This document shows, one piece after another, positions 25,363 to 35,879 of a DNA stretch of 64,000 nt. A program made the translations under genes and the position numbers. Every line of letters starts with the position of its first letter. Positions within the stretch are counted from its first letter, which is position 1. Below the pieces are notes generated by a model. That model made no database searches. It was given only the letters and a program-made list of their open reading frames with translations, and was not told the origin of the DNA. The stretch covers positions 1 to 64,000 of the forward strand of contig CACPNO010000001.1 of NCBI GenBank assembly GCA_902635335.1. Reading direction: 5' to 3'. This stretch comes from an uncultured Pelagibacteraceae bacterium. GTDB taxonomy: Bacteria > Pseudomonadota > Alphaproteobacteria > Pelagibacterales > Pelagibacteraceae.

Positions 25363-27909
25363 ATGGATAGATATAATTTTAAAATTGTTGAAAATAAGTG
25401 GCAAGAAAAATGGCAGAAATCAAAAGTTTTTAAGGCAAAAATAGATAAATCAAAAAAAAAATTTTATTGTTTAGAAATGTTTCCTTATCCATCAGGAAAA
25501 ATTCATATGGGACACGTACGAAATTACACAATAGGAGATGTCCTATCTAGGTATAAATCTTTAAAGGGGTTTAACGTTATGCATCCAATGGGATGGGATG
25601 CATTTGGAATGCCAGCAGAAAACGCTGCCAGAGAAAATAATTTAGATCCTAAAGAGTGGACAAATGAGAACATATCTACAATGAAAAAACAGTTAAAAAG
25701 ACTAGGTCTTTCAATAGACTGGGATAGAGAAATTTCTACGTGTTCAGAGGAATATTACAAACATCAACAATTATTTTTTTTAGAATTATTTGAAAAAGGT
25801 CTTGTTTATAGAAAAGAAAATTATGTGAACTGGGATCCTGTAGATCAGACTGTGCTTGCAAATGAACAAGTAATAGATGGCAAAGGTTGGCGATCTGGAG
25901 CAATAGTTGAACGAAAAAAATTAAATCAATGGTTTTTTAATATTTCTAAATTTTCTGAAGATCTTCTCAAAGGTTTGGATGAACTTGAAGAGTGGCCAAA
26001 TAAAGTGAAAATAATGCAAAAAAATTGGATTGGAAAGTCATTTGGATGTGAAATTTCTTTTCAAACTGAGGGTGAACTTCCTGTAAAAGAAATTAAATGT
26101 TTTACAACAAGACCTGATACTTTATTTGGATTTTCTTTTTTAGCACTTTCAGTAGATCATGAAATTTCAAAATATTTTTCTAAGGATAAAGAATTTTTAA
26201 AATTCAGAGATGCATGTTCTAAAACAGGCACTACTGAAGAAGCAATTGCTATAGGTGAAAAAATAGGTTTTAAGACTAAATTATTAGCTATTAATCCTTT
26301 GAATCCAAACCAGAAAGTCCCAGTTTTTTTTGCTAATTTTGTTTTAATGGATTATGGTTTTGGAGCTGTATTTGGGTGTCCTGCACATGATCAAAGGGAT
26401 TTTGATTTTGCCAAGAAGTATAATCTTCAAATTAAAACTGTTGTAAAACCTGACAATGAAAATGATAATTTTGAGGTTAAAGATAAAGCTTATTCAGGTG
26501 CGGGGGTATTAATAAATTCAGAATTTTTAAATGGTCTTAAAGTTCCAAATGATTCAATTTTAAAAACAATTGATATTTTAGAGAAAAAAAAACTAGGTAA
26601 AAAAAAAGTAAATTTCAGGTTAAAAGATTGGGGAGTCTCCAGGCAAAGATATTGGGGTTGCCCTATACCAATTGCGTATAATGAAAATGGGCATGTAATG
26701 CCAATACCAAAAAATCAACTGCCAATTAAACTTCCTGAAAATGTAAATCTTAACTCAAAAGGAAATCCTCTTGATTCAGAAAATGAGTGGAAGAATATTA
26801 TTATAGATGGAAAAAAATGTATTAGGGAAACTGACACACTAGATACATTTGTTTGTTCATCTTGGTATTATTTGAGATTTTGTTCTCCAAAAGAAGAGGA
26901 ATATGGATTTACACAAGATGAAATAAATTACTGGATGCCAGTAGATCAATATATTGGTGGAGTAGAACATGCAATATTACATTTATTGTATTCTCGCTTC
27001 TTTATTAAAGCACTAGGGTTTAAAAATAACAATTTTAAATTTACTGAACCCTTCAAAGGGCTATTCACGCAAGGAATGGTATGTCACGAAACTTACAAAG
27101 ATCAGAATAATAATTGGCTTAGCCCTGAAGAAGTAGAGTTAGTTGAAAATCAATATAGAAAAAAAAATGATCCAACTAATAAAGTAAAAGTTGGGCCATC
27201 AGAATCTATGTCAAAATCAAAAAAAAATGTAATTGATCCAGAAAAAATAATAGAAAATTTTGGTGCAGATGCCGTAAGACTATTTATTTTATCAGATAGT
27301 CCTCCAGAAAAAGATGTACAATGGTCAGAGCAGGGTATGCTTGCATCTTATAAATTTATACAAAAATTATGGTTACTTAATGAAAAAGTTAAAAAAAAAA
27401 TTAAATTAGATATAAAAGAAATATACAATAATAGCGATTTAGAAAAATTTACAAATCAAATAATTAATAAATACACCTATAATTTAGAGAATTTTAATTA
27501 TAATGTAATTATTGCAAATATTTACGAGATATACAATTTTTTAAACAAGGAGGTTGATAAGAATATTAATAGTGAGACACTCAAAAAAAACTATAGAAAA
27601 ATTTTAATTTTATATTTACCGGTCATTCCACACTTTGCGTCAGAATGCTTATTTGACTTAGAATATGATGACAAATTTGATTGGCCAAAAGTTAATGCAA
27701 ATTTTTTGAAAGAAGACAAAGTGGATTTTGTAATACAAATAAATGGTAAAAAAAGAGCTATTTTAAAAGAAAATAAAGATATAGATCAAGAAAGTCTTTT
27801 AGTTAAAATAAAATCTAATAAATTATCTGAAAAGTATTTGAAAAATAAATCGATAAATAAAATTATATTTGTAAAAAATAGACTAATAAATTTAATTATA
27901 AATGAATAA
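25363..27909 (+). CDS. leuS: Leucyl-tRNA synthetase
   Basis: LeuRS charges tRNA-Leu. The 848-residue protein has the class I HIGH motif in [18 protein letters not shown] (about residues 45-62) and the KMSKS motif as [14 protein letters not shown]. The CP1 editing domain lies between them, including the threonine-rich [14 protein letters not shown] and [16 protein letters not shown] segments of the editing pocket. The C-terminal anticodon domain is shorter and lysine-rich. It overlaps lptE by 8 bases. Confidence 0.97.
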   Translation: MDRYNFKIVENKWQEKWQKSKVFKAKIDKSKKKFYCLEMFPYPSGKIHMGHVRNYTIGDVLSRYKSLKGFNVMHPMGWDAFGMPAENAARENNLDPKEWTNENISTMKKQLKRLGLSIDWDREISTCSEEYYKHQQLFFLELFEKGLVYRKENYVNWDPVDQTVLANEQVIDGKGWRSGAIVERKKLNQWFFNISKFSEDLLKGLDELEEWPNKVKIMQKNWIGKSFGCEISFQTEGELPVKEIKCFTTRPDTLFGFSFLALSVDHEISKYFSKDKEFLKFRDACSKTGTTEEAIAIGEKIGFKTKLLAINPLNPNQKVPVFFANFVLMDYGFGAVFGCPAHDQRDFDFAKKYNLQIKTVVKPDNENDNFEVKDKAYSGAGVLINSEFLNGLKVPNDSILKTIDILEKKKLGKKKVNFRLKDWGVSRQRYWGCPIPIAYNENGHVMPIPKNQLPIKLPENVNLNSKGNPLDSENEWKNIIIDGKKCIRETDTLDTFVCSSWYYLRFCSPKEEEYGFTQDEINYWMPVDQYIGGVEHAILHLLYSRFFIKALGFKNNNFKFTEPFKGLFTQGMVCHETYKDQNNNWLSPEEVELVENQYRKKNDPTNKVKVGPSESMSKSKKNVIDPEKIIENFGADAVRLFILSDSPPEKDVQWSEQGMLASYKFIQKLWLLNEKVKKKIKLDIKEIYNNSDLEKFTNQIINKYTYNLENFNYNVIIANIYEIYNFLNKEVDKNINSETLKKNYRKILILYLPVIPHFASECLFDLEYDDKFDWPKVNANFLKEDKVDFVIQINGKKRAILKENKDIDQESLLVKIKSNKLSEKYLKNKSINKIIFVKNRLINLIINE

Positions 27910-28378
27910 TTTTTTAGCCAAACCAACAATTTTTATAGCATTTTTATTAATATACTCTTGTTCTTATGAACCAATATTCTCTAGCAAAAATTATAATTTT
28001 GGAATTAATAATATGGAATTCGCAGGAGAAAAAGAAATTAACAGAGTCATAAAAAATAAACTTGAGCTTGTAAAAAAGATAAACAAAGACTCAGAAAATA
28101 AGTACAATATTGATATTGAAACAAAAAAATTTAGAAAAATTGTATCGAAAGACTCCAAGGGTGATCCAGAAAAATTTGAGTTTGAAGTTGTAGTTTCTCT
28201 TAAAGTATTAAGTAAAAAGCGAATTTTAATAAATAAAGAAATCGAGAAAAGTAATATTTATAATAATGATGCTGATAAATTTAAACTTGAGCAAAAAGAA
28301 AGGATAATAATTAATAATTTATCTCGAATAATTACTGACAATATACTATCTGCAATCATAAATCTAAATGATAATTAA
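27902..28378 (+). CDS. lptE: LPS-assembly lipoprotein LptE
   Basis: LptE plugs the LptD barrel that inserts lipopolysaccharide in the outer leaflet. The 158-residue protein has a signal sequence and lipobox ([13 protein letters not shown], Cys near residue 20). The Y-x-P-x-F pattern after it is the alphaproteobacterial LptE hallmark (GYRPLY-type). The remainder is alternating charged strands. Sequence similarity in this family is weak, so position between leuS and holA, its usual alphaproteobacterial and enterobacterial place, is the stronger evidence. It overlaps holA by 11 bases. Confidence 0.85.
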   Translation: MNNFLAKPTIFIAFLLIYSCSYEPIFSSKNYNFGINNMEFAGEKEINRVIKNKLELVKKINKDSENKYNIDIETKKFRKIVSKDSKGDPEKFEFEVVVSLKVLSKKRILINKEIEKSNIYNNDADKFKLEQKERIIINNLSRIITDNILSAIINLNDN

Positions 28379-29345
28379 AAGTTTTGAATTAGAAAAACTT
28401 AAATCCTCAAATTCCAATATACATTTAATTTTTGGAAAAAATGATGGTATTAAAGAAGATATAATTAGCACAATTTACCTAAAAGATTTTGTTGGAGAAA
28501 TATTAAAATACGATGAAACAGAAATTTTAAATAGTAAAGATGAATTTATATCAAATTTATTAACAAGGTCTCTTTTTGAAAGTAATAAAATTATAATTAT
28601 TTCAAGAGCTACAGAAAAATTATATCCTATAATAAATGACATTTTGGAAAGAAAAAAACTACAAACTAAAATTATAATTAAATCCTCAAATCTAGAGAAA
28701 AAATCGAAACTAAGAAGTGTGTTTGAAAAAGATAAAACTTTAGTTTGTACTCCAGTTTATGAAGATGATGTAAGAGCTCTTAACCAAGTTATTAATAATT
28801 TTTTAAGAGATCAAAAATTAAATTTATCCCAAGAAATTAAAAATTTACTTATAGAAAGGTCAAAAGGAGACAGAATTAATTTGAAAAATGAACTTCTCAA
28901 ATTAAAATTTTTATCTATTACTAAACATAAATTAACTACCGAGGATGTTTTTAAATTAACAAATCTGGCAGATAATTACAGTGTATTTGAATTATCAGAT
29001 AATTATTTGGCTAAAAATTATAAGAAAGTTTCTAATATTCTAAATGAAAATAATTATTCATCTGAAGATTGTATAGTAATCATTCGAACTCTATTAAGTA
29101 AATCTAAAAGACTTTTAAAGATTAGAAATGAAATTGATAATAATCCAAATATTGATCAAGTTATATCTAACTTTAAACCACCTTTATTTTGGAAAGAGAA
29201 AGACATAGTAAAAAAACAAGCTCAATCATGGTCAACTGATGAGGTAAAAGAGATGATATACAAAGTCAATGACTTAGAGGCATTAGTAAAGAAAAATGCA
29301 GCCAATTCTGTGTTTTTTGTTTCAAATTTTATAAGTAATTATTAA
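28368..29345 (+). CDS. holA: DNA polymerase III delta subunit
   Basis: HolA opens the beta clamp in the clamp-loader complex. The 325-residue protein has the expected start (IHLIFGKNDGIKEDII, equivalent to the YLIYGEDxFL segment). The middle RGDRINLKNELLKLKFL matches the family RGNLLAAxQEIEKL region with a conserved (G/D)xxxLxNELxKL pattern. Nothing suggests ATPase activity, as expected for delta. It converges on parB with a 4-base overlap of stop codons. Confidence 0.9.
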   Translation: MIIKSFELEKLKSSNSNIHLIFGKNDGIKEDIISTIYLKDFVGEILKYDETEILNSKDEFISNLLTRSLFESNKIIIISRATEKLYPIINDILERKKLQTKIIIKSSNLEKKSKLRSVFEKDKTLVCTPVYEDDVRALNQVINNFLRDQKLNLSQEIKNLLIERSKGDRINLKNELLKLKFLSITKHKLTTEDVFKLTNLADNYSVFELSDNYLAKNYKKVSNILNENNYSSEDCIVIIRTLLSKSKRLLKIRNEIDNNPNIDQVISNFKPPLFWKEKDIVKKQAQSWSTDEVKEMIYKVNDLEALVKKNAANSVFFVSNFISNY

Positions 29346-30193
29346 TAATTTTCTTTAATAATCTCTACCAACCTATCTAATTGGTCGACTCCCTTATACT
29401 CTAAGCTAATTGTACCAGTGTTATTTTTTTTATTCTTAACAAAAACTCTCATTCCAATTTTATCTGTTAACTCCTCTTCAAGACTTATAATATTTGGATC
29501 TTTTTTCTTAGAAGAACTATTAGAATTGGACTTCAACATACGAACTAAACTTTCAGATTGTCTGACTGATAATTTTTTTGAAATAATTTTTTTTGCTAAA
29601 TGAGTTGCATTGTCTAATCCAACTAAAATTTTTGCGTGGCCTTGTGATAATTTCTCCTCAATTATTAATTCTATTATTTCTTGTGGGAGGGATAGAAGTC
29701 TTAAACAATTAGATATATACGCTCGACTTTTGCCAATAAACTTTGATACTTTGTCTTGGTCATAACTAAATTCATCTATTAATCTTTTGTACCCTTCTGC
29801 TTCTTCAATTGGATTTAAATCTTTTCTTTGAACATTTTCAACAATTGCAAATTCTAATGATTTAAGATTGTCTACATTAATTACAATCACTGGCACTTCA
29901 TGAAGACCCGCAAATTGTGCTGCCTGCCATCTTCTTTCTCCAGCTATTATTTCAAATTTACTTTCTTCATCGGGAGATGGTCTTGCAATAATAGGTTGGA
30001 TAATTCCCCGCTCTCTTATAGAGTTGGTTAATTCCTCTAAACTAATTTCGTCAAATTTTTTTCTTGGTTGGTACTTATTTCTAACTAGTGAACTTATAGA
30101 GATGTTTTTTTTATCATCAATTTTTTCACTATCTCCTATTAAGGAAGATAATCCTCTTCCAAGTCCTTTTTTTGATTTAAACGGATTAATCAT
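29342..30193 (-). CDS. parB: Chromosome-partitioning protein ParB
   Basis: ParB binds parS sites near the origin, spreads along DNA as a CTP-dependent clamp and loads SMC. The 283-residue protein begins KKGLGRGLSSLIGD. It carries the CTP-binding motifs IQPIIARPS and EIIAGERRWQAAQ and the ENVQRKDLNPIEEAEGY segment. A helix-turn-helix (KVSKFIGKSRAYISNCLRLL) follows, then the C-terminal dimer domain. It overlaps parA by 4 bases and is the last gene of the mnmE-to-parB run. Two parS sites lie 1.4-1.7 kb upstream. Confidence 0.97.
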   Translation of the reverse strand: MINPFKSKKGLGRGLSSLIGDSEKIDDKKNISISSLVRNKYQPRKKFDEISLEELTNSIRERGIIQPIIARPSPDEESKFEIIAGERRWQAAQFAGLHEVPVIVINVDNLKSLEFAIVENVQRKDLNPIEEAEGYKRLIDEFSYDQDKVSKFIGKSRAYISNCLRLLSLPQEIIELIIEEKLSQGHAKILVGLDNATHLAKKIISKKLSVRQSESLVRMLKSNSNSSSKKKDPNIISLEEELTDKIGMRVFVKNKKNNTGTISLEYKGVDQLDRLVEIIKENY

Positions 30194-30990
30194 GCTGCAC
30201 TCTCCACTGGTTTATCTTGGTTTAAAAATTGCTCTGTAAAACTAAAATATGCTCTGCTACCTGGACATGACTTATCATAAATTAAAACTGGAACACCGTG
30301 TGAGGGTGCTTCTGATAATCTAACATTTCTTGGAACAGCAGTGCTATAAACTTTATCCTTAAAATAATTTCTTGCCTCTGTCTCTACCTCTCCAGATAAT
30401 TTATTTCTCTTATCATACATTGTCAGTAGTATTCCTCTTATGTCTAAAGATGGATTTAGATTCGATTTTATCCTCTCAATTGTTTTCAAGAGCTGTGTAA
30501 GCCCCTCTAAAGCAAAGAATTCTGTCTGAAGTGGTACCACGAGCGCATCTGAGGCTACCAATGCCATTATTGTTAGGAGGCTTAAAGATGGTGGACAGTC
30601 AATTATGACATAATCATAGGCTGGCTCAGAATTGTTTAAAATTGGGGTTAATTCGTCTTTTAATTTAAAGGCTCTCCGACTGTCTCCGGCTGTCTCCACT
30701 TCTAGCCCCGACAAATCAACATTTGATGATATTAAATCTAAATTTTCAAAGCTTGTAGGCTGGATTACTTCAGAAATTTTTTTATTTCCATTTAATACAT
30801 TGTAAATTGTTTGATCAGAACTTGTTGCGTTAGATAATCCAAGACCCGTTGAAGCATTACCTTGTGGATCAAGATCAATTACAAGAATTTTTTTTCCTTT
30901 CATGGTTAGACCAGCCGCAAGATTAATGACGGTTGTGGTCTTTCCTACTCCACCTTTTTGATTTATGACTGAAATAATTTTTTTATTCAT
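30190..30990 (-). CDS. parA: Chromosome-partitioning ATPase ParA
   Basis: ParA forms a nucleoid-bound ATP gradient that pulls ParB-parS complexes to the poles. The 266-residue protein starts with the deviant Walker A INQKGGVGKTTTVINLAAGL. It has DLDPQGNASTGLG and DYVIIDCPPSLSLLT (Walker B) and no N-terminal DNA-binding extension, so it is the chromosomal (type Ib-like) form. It overlaps rsmG by 8 bases and parB by 4, so the five-gene block is tightly coupled. Confidence 0.97.
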   Translation of the reverse strand: MNKKIISVINQKGGVGKTTTVINLAAGLTMKGKKILVIDLDPQGNASTGLGLSNATSSDQTIYNVLNGNKKISEVIQPTSFENLDLISSNVDLSGLEVETAGDSRRAFKLKDELTPILNNSEPAYDYVIIDCPPSLSLLTIMALVASDALVVPLQTEFFALEGLTQLLKTIERIKSNLNPSLDIRGILLTMYDKRNKLSGEVETEARNYFKDKVYSTAVPRNVRLSEAPSHGVPVLIYDKSCPGSRAYFSFTEQFLNQDKPVESAA

Positions 30991-31627
30991 ATTTTTTTTT
31001 TAAATTAGAAATTTTTACTACTGATGACTCATTACTTGTAAGACTTTTCATTACCTCTATATCAAATTTCCATTTTGTAGAGACTTCTTTTAAAATTTTT
31101 TTTCCACTCTTTCCTAAATACATGACTATATATTTAAAATTTTTAAAATTTTTTGTTGCTATATCAAAAATCACAGGTAAAGGTTTGAATGCTCTACAAA
31201 TTATTACATCTGTAACTAAATTTTTCTCATCAAATATATTTTTTTGGTAAACTTTTGCTTCCAATTTAAATTTTTCTATCATCTCCTTTAAAAAATTACT
31301 CTTATGATAGCTCTTCTCATAAAAAATTAGCTTAAAACCTTGCTTTTTAGATTTCATCAAAATACCTAAAACTATACTAGGAAGCCCTGCACCTGAGCCG
31401 AGATCAGTACATACCTTGATGTCATTTTTATTAATAAATTCAATGGTTTGTGCACTATCATAAATATGCCTTGTATTTATTGACTTTTCTGTAGTTGAAC
31501 TTATCAAATTTATTTTCTTGTTTGTGCTCAATATTGACTGAGAATATTCTTCTAACTCCTTAAGTGTTTCACGTGAAACATTTGGGATATAAATTTTATT
31601 AGTTTTTATTATTTTCGAATCAATCAA
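30983..31627 (-). CDS. rsmG: 16S rRNA m7G527 methyltransferase RsmG (GidB)
   Basis: RsmG methylates G527 in 16S rRNA. The 214-residue protein has the SAM-binding [18 protein letters not shown] near residues 70-87, the N-terminal [12 protein letters not shown], and [11 protein letters not shown]. The VSRET codons near the start are also a perfect parS site, a dual use seen in many alphaproteobacteria. It overlaps mnmG by 4 bases and parA by 8. Confidence 0.95.
   Translation of the reverse strand: MIDSKIIKTNKIYIPNVSRETLKELEEYSQSILSTNKKINLISSTTEKSINTRHIYDSAQTIEFINKNDIKVCTDLGSGAGLPSIVLGILMKSKKQGFKLIFYEKSYHKSNFLKEMIEKFKLEAKVYQKNIFDEKNLVTDVIICRAFKPLPVIFDIATKNFKNFKYIVMYLGKSGKKILKEVSTKWKFDIEVMKSLTSNESSVVKISNLKKKYE
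31565..31580. promoter_or_regulatory. parS centromere site, perfect palindrome
   Basis: The sequence is TGTTTCACGTGAAACA, a perfect match to the conserved bacterial parS consensus. It lies inside rsmG, encoding Val-Ser-Arg-Glu-Thr of that protein. ParB made from the same operon should bind it. It is about 9 kb from the proposed replication origin. Confidence 0.95.
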
Positions 31628-33495
31628 GCTATATGCTTAATAGACTTTCTTTTGACATGAGACAACAAAATATATACTGCTGCTGGAGTAATTCCATCTA
31701 TTCTTAGTGCTTGTCCTAGTGTTTTTGGCTTTATTTCCTTAAATTTTGACTTAACTTCATTTGATAATCCAGAAAATTGATCATAATCTAGATTTTCTGG
31801 TATTTTAAGATTTTCATCCCTTTTGAATGCTAAAATATCTGCATTTTGTTTCTTTAAATAACCTTTATAATGAGCCTTTATCTCAATTTGCTCATCAATT
31901 TCACGTGAAACATATTCAATTTCTGGCCAAATATCCCTAATTTTACTCATATTTACTGACTTTTGCCTTAATATTTCTATTGCATTTCTTTTAACGCCGT
32001 CTTTTGCAATGTTAATTCCAAATTTAGATGCTTTCGATGGCGAAATTAGCGAATTTTCCATCTTTTTAAGACTTTTTTCCAATTTTAAAGCTTTCTCTTT
32101 AAATATAATTTTTCTTTCATCTAATATTAAACCAATATCAATTCCTTTTTGGGTAAGTCGAATATCTGCATTATCAGATCTCAAAGATAGCCTATATTCT
32201 GCCCTTGATGTGAACATTCTATAGGGTTCTGCAACCCCTTTTGTAACTAAATCGTCTATCATAACACCTATGTATGCCTCAGATCTATCAAGGATAAATG
32301 GTTCTTTAACTTTAATAGAGAGAGCAGCATTTATTCCAGCTATCAGTCCTTGTGCTGCTGCTTCTTCATAGCCTGTGGTTCCATTAATTTGTCCTGCAAG
32401 GTAAAGATTTTTTATTTTTTTTGTCTCTAAAGTTAGAAATAGCTCGCGAGGATCAACAAAATCATACTCTATTGCATATCCAGGCCTTAAAATCTTAACA
32501 TTTTCTAAACCATTGATATTATTACATATTTCTTGCTGTATATTAGCTGGAAGAGAAGTTGAAATTCCATTAGGGTAAATAGTTTTATCATTCAAACCCT
32601 CTGGCTCCAAAAATATTTGATGCTTTTGCTTATCAGCAAACTTTACAATTTTATCCTCTATTGAGGGACAATATCTTGGACCAACTCCTTGGATGCTGCC
32701 AGAATACATAGCACTACTTTTTATATTTTTAGAAATAATCTTATGCACTGCTTGATTGGTATAAGTCATCCTACATGAAATTTGTCTGTTGATATTTTTT
32801 TTTGTGAGGAAAGAAAAAAAATATGGATCTTCATCTGGATGCTGCTCTTCAAGTTTTTCGAAATTAATTGTCGTTGCATCCAATCTTGGAGGTGTACCTG
32901 TTTTTAATCTTCCAATTTTAAAATCATATTTTTCTAATTGTTCACTTAAACCTGTTGAAGGTTTTTCATTAAATCTTCCTGCAGGTGTTTTTTCTTCACC
33001 AATGTGAATTAAACCATTTAAAAAAGTTCCAGTTGTGAGGATTACTTTAGATGATAGTACTTTTTTACCTTCTCGTGTAATAAAACCAATTATATTGTTT
33101 TTTACAAAAATAAACTCTATTACAGGATCTGAAAAAATGCTTAAATTACAGTAATTTACAAGTTTTCCTTGCATATATTTCTTATATAATGATCTATCAC
33201 TTTGAGTTCTTGGCCCACGAACTGCAGGGCCTCTGCTTCTATTCAATAATCGAAATTGTATTCCTGATTTATCTGCAACTTCGCCCATTACGCCATCTAA
33301 CGCATCTATCTCTCTAACAAGATGACCTTTACCTAATCCACCTATAGCTGGATTACATGACATCTCACCAATAGTATCAAATTTATGTGTAAATAAGGCT
33401 GTATTTACTCCTAATCTAGCAGATGCTGCTGCTGCTTCACAGCCAGCATGACCACCACCAATCACAACTACATCAAATGACAACTCATTATTCAT
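31624..33495 (-). CDS. mnmG: tRNA uridine 5-carboxymethylaminomethyl modification enzyme MnmG (GidA)
   Basis: MnmG works with MnmE to modify the wobble uridine of several tRNAs, using FAD. The 623-residue protein begins with the FAD-binding [21 protein letters not shown]. It has the family motifs [39 protein letters not shown] with a conserved catalytic cysteine region upstream (MSCNPAIG), and [20 protein letters not shown]-like text ([16 protein letters not shown]). A second parS-like site lies in its C-terminal part. It precedes rsmG with a 4-base overlap. Confidence 0.97.
   Translation of the reverse strand: MNNELSFDVVVIGGGHAGCEAAAASARLGVNTALFTHKFDTIGEMSCNPAIGGLGKGHLVREIDALDGVMGEVADKSGIQFRLLNRSRGPAVRGPRTQSDRSLYKKYMQGKLVNYCNLSIFSDPVIEFIFVKNNIIGFITREGKKVLSSKVILTTGTFLNGLIHIGEEKTPAGRFNEKPSTGLSEQLEKYDFKIGRLKTGTPPRLDATTINFEKLEEQHPDEDPYFFSFLTKKNINRQISCRMTYTNQAVHKIISKNIKSSAMYSGSIQGVGPRYCPSIEDKIVKFADKQKHQIFLEPEGLNDKTIYPNGISTSLPANIQQEICNNINGLENVKILRPGYAIEYDFVDPRELFLTLETKKIKNLYLAGQINGTTGYEEAAAQGLIAGINAALSIKVKEPFILDRSEAYIGVMIDDLVTKGVAEPYRMFTSRAEYRLSLRSDNADIRLTQKGIDIGLILDERKIIFKEKALKLEKSLKKMENSLISPSKASKFGINIAKDGVKRNAIEILRQKSVNMSKIRDIWPEIEYVSREIDEQIEIKAHYKGYLKKQNADILAFKRDENLKIPENLDYDQFSGLSNEVKSKFKEIKPKTLGQALRIDGITPAAVYILLSHVKRKSIKHIA
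31897..31912. promoter_or_regulatory. Second parS-like site, 14 of 16 bases
   Basis: AATTTCACGTGAAACA matches parS except for the first two bases, so one half-site is perfect. It lies inside mnmG, again over a Val-Ser-Arg-Glu coding stretch, 332 bases from the perfect site. Paired parS sites in this operon are common in bacteria. Binding by ParB is likely but weaker. Confidence 0.8.
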
Positions 33496-33571
33496 ACCCT
33501 TAATTTATTATTGATCTTAAAATTTACAAGAAAACACTTAAAAATGCTCAAAAAACAAGCAAATTCAATAC

Positions 33572-34903
33572 TTATTTGCCTATACAAAAATCACTAAAAA
33601 TGGAACCTAATATTTCTTCAACATCTACTTTACCAACAATCATACCTAGATGTCTTGTTGCTAACCTTAAGTCCTCTGCAGCTTTATCAAAATCTTCTTT
33701 CGAATTTTTTTCCTCGAAATTTTTTAAATTTTGAACACAAGCTTCTAAACTTTGCCTATGTCTTTCTCTAGTAATTAGAGTTTCGTTTGAACTAACAAAT
33801 TTATTTTTTAGTTTATCTTTAATTCTAGTTATTAACCCATCTAAGTTTGTTTCATTTTTAATTGATAAAAAAATTGGATTAAACTTTCCAATTTGTTGAT
33901 TTATATTTTTATAACCAAGATCTATTTTATTGATTACAATTATTGATTTTTCACTAACCAAATCGTTCAAAAATCCAGTGAAATCTATACTTTTTGGCTC
34001 AATTACTATTATGTTTAAATCGGCATCATCAGCACGTTTAAGAGCTAATTTAATTCCTTTTTTTTCAATCTCATTTTCAGACTCTCTTATTCCAGCGGTA
34101 TCAGAAATTACAACTGGATAACCATCCAAATTTAAATGAGCTTCGATAACGTCTCTTGTTGTTCCTGCAATTTCTGAAACGATAGCCACATCTCTGTTAG
34201 AAAGATAATTTAACAAAGAAGATTTTCCTGCATTTGCCGGTCCAATAATTGCAATCTTAAAACCTTCTCTAATTCTTTCTCCAACTTTTTCATCATTTAA
34301 AATTTTTTCAATTTCATTTCTTATTTTTTCAGAATCTATTTTTATATTTTTTATCACATCTTCTGGAAGATCATCTTCAGGAAAATCAATTTTAGCCTCA
34401 ACGTTTGATAAAATTTTTAAAAGCATTTCACGAAGAGAATTGAATTTATCAGAACTTCTACCACTCATTATTTTTAGTGCTTGTTGTCTTTGAATTTCAG
34501 TTTCTGCAGAAATTAGATCGGATATACTCTCAGCTTTAAGAAGATTTATTTTTCCATTTTGAAAAGCAATTTTTGTAAATTCTCCAGGCTCTGCAATACG
34601 GCAATTATGTATTTTCGATAATTGATGTAAAATTGATCGAATTACAGCAATACTACCATGGACGTGTAATTCAGCCATATCTTCACCTGTGTAGCTCTCA
34701 GGGCCTGGAAACCATAATAATAGTCCCTCATCAATTAGTTCAGAAGTATTGATATTATTGAATTTTTTGAGTGTTGCTAATCTTGGTGGAGGAAGTTCAT
34801 CTTTTATGAGACTTCGAATAATTTCTTTAGTGCCAATTCCAGATATTCTTATTACAGCTACACCCGAGACTCCATTTCCAGATGATAGCGCATATATTGT
34901 CAT
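33572..34903 (-). CDS. mnmE: tRNA modification GTPase MnmE (TrmE)
   Basis: MnmE is the GTPase partner of MnmG. I start at the ATG at 34903 (MTIYALSSGNGVSGVAVIRI), which matches the usual MnmE N-terminus; an upstream extension adds 22 unrelated residues. The 443-residue protein has the G1 loop IGPANAGKSSLLNYLS, the G2/switch region with G3 as VISDTAGIRES, and G4 as INKIDL. It ends with the essential C-terminal FSDFCIGK (C-I-G-K). It is 76 bases upstream of mnmG and divergent from the first sulfotransferase gene. Confidence 0.96.
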   Translation of the reverse strand: MTIYALSSGNGVSGVAVIRISGIGTKEIIRSLIKDELPPPRLATLKKFNNINTSELIDEGLLLWFPGPESYTGEDMAELHVHGSIAVIRSILHQLSKIHNCRIAEPGEFTKIAFQNGKINLLKAESISDLISAETEIQRQQALKIMSGRSSDKFNSLREMLLKILSNVEAKIDFPEDDLPEDVIKNIKIDSEKIRNEIEKILNDEKVGERIREGFKIAIIGPANAGKSSLLNYLSNRDVAIVSEIAGTTRDVIEAHLNLDGYPVVISDTAGIRESENEIEKKGIKLALKRADDADLNIIVIEPKSIDFTGFLNDLVSEKSIIVINKIDLGYKNINQQIGKFNPIFLSIKNETNLDGLITRIKDKLKNKFVSSNETLITRERHRQSLEACVQNLKNFEEKNSKEDFDKAAEDLRLATRHLGMIVGKVDVEEILGSIFSDFCIGK

Positions 34904-34950
34904 AACAATTATTATAGTTTTATATTGTCCAAAATTATATAATTTTATTG

Positions 34951-35814
34951 ATGATAATTTGGTTAGCATCTTATCCTAAAAGTGGAAACACTTGGCTAAG
35001 ATTTTTTATAGTTTCTCTTCTTTTAAAAGAAAATAACGAAGTAAGCTTAAAAAACTTAGAAAGCATTAAACAATTTCCTACAAACTATCATTACAGAGAT
35101 TTTAGTATTTCTAAACCTGATCTTGGAAATCTTAATAAAATTTCTAAATATTGGGTGAGCGCTCAAAAAAAAATTAATTCTGATAATAAAATTAGATTTT
35201 TCAAAACACACAATGCTCTTTGTAAGTTGGACAATAATATTTTTACTAATGAAGAGAATACTCTAGGTACAATTCATATTGTGAGAGATCCAAGAAATGT
35301 TATTTCATCAGTAAATAATCATTTTCATCATGAGAGCCTTGAGGAGTCTAAAAAATTTATTCTTGATGAGAGAAAAGGAATATTCAATAAATCTAAAATT
35401 GAGCACAATAATATTTTTACGCTTCCCCAGGTTATAGGCTCATGGAAAACACATTATAATTCATGGAAACTAATAAGAAAAAATTATATTCTAGTTAAAT
35501 ATGAGGATTTAATAGAAAAACCAGAATTGGAATTTAAAAGAATTGCTCGTTATTTAGAACCTTTAATAAAATTAAAATTTACTGATGAGAATATTTCAAA
35601 AGCAATAGAATTAAGCAGTTTTGATAGACTTAAAAAAATTGAGGAAAAAGAGGGATTTGTTGAGAGTGTTAGAAATTTAAAAACTGGAAAAAAGGAAACT
35701 TTTTTTAATCTTGGACCAAAAAATGATTGGAAAAAAATTTTAGATAAAAATATTATAAAGGAAGTTAATAAAAAATTCGAACTAGAGATGAAGGAATTAG
35801 GTTATCTTAAATAA
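34951..35814 (+). CDS. Sulfotransferase, first of a tandem pair
   Basis: The 287-residue protein transfers sulfate, presumably from PAPS, to an unknown acceptor. The PAPS 5'-phosphosulfate loop is at the N-terminus (WLASYPKSGNTWLRFFIVS), and the 3'-phosphate loop is IHIVRDPRNVISSVNNH near residue 108. I use the ATG at 34951 rather than a TTG three bases before. No signal peptide is visible, so it is cytosolic or associated with the membrane inner face. The next gene is a paralogue of the same length. It interrupts the otherwise conserved interval between mnmE and rho, which suggests a gained gene. Confidence 0.88.
   Translation: MIIWLASYPKSGNTWLRFFIVSLLLKENNEVSLKNLESIKQFPTNYHYRDFSISKPDLGNLNKISKYWVSAQKKINSDNKIRFFKTHNALCKLDNNIFTNEENTLGTIHIVRDPRNVISSVNNHFHHESLEESKKFILDERKGIFNKSKIEHNNIFTLPQVIGSWKTHYNSWKLIRKNYILVKYEDLIEKPELEFKRIARYLEPLIKLKFTDENISKAIELSSFDRLKKIEEKEGFVESVRNLKTGKKETFFNLGPKNDWKKILDKNIIKEVNKKFELEMKELGYLK
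35710..35759 (+). repeat. 50-bp direct repeat, copy 1 (3' end of first sulfotransferase gene)
   Basis: This stretch matches 36642-36691 at 49 of 50 bases, although the two genes differ much more elsewhere. It encodes LGPKN(D/N)WKKILDKNII. The local near-identity suggests a recent duplication or gene conversion. Confidence 0.85.
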
Positions 35815-35879
35815 ATTAAATATCTAATCTGTTTGAATATAGTAAAAAATTATTTAAATAAGTTAGTGGAGCTCCTTTT

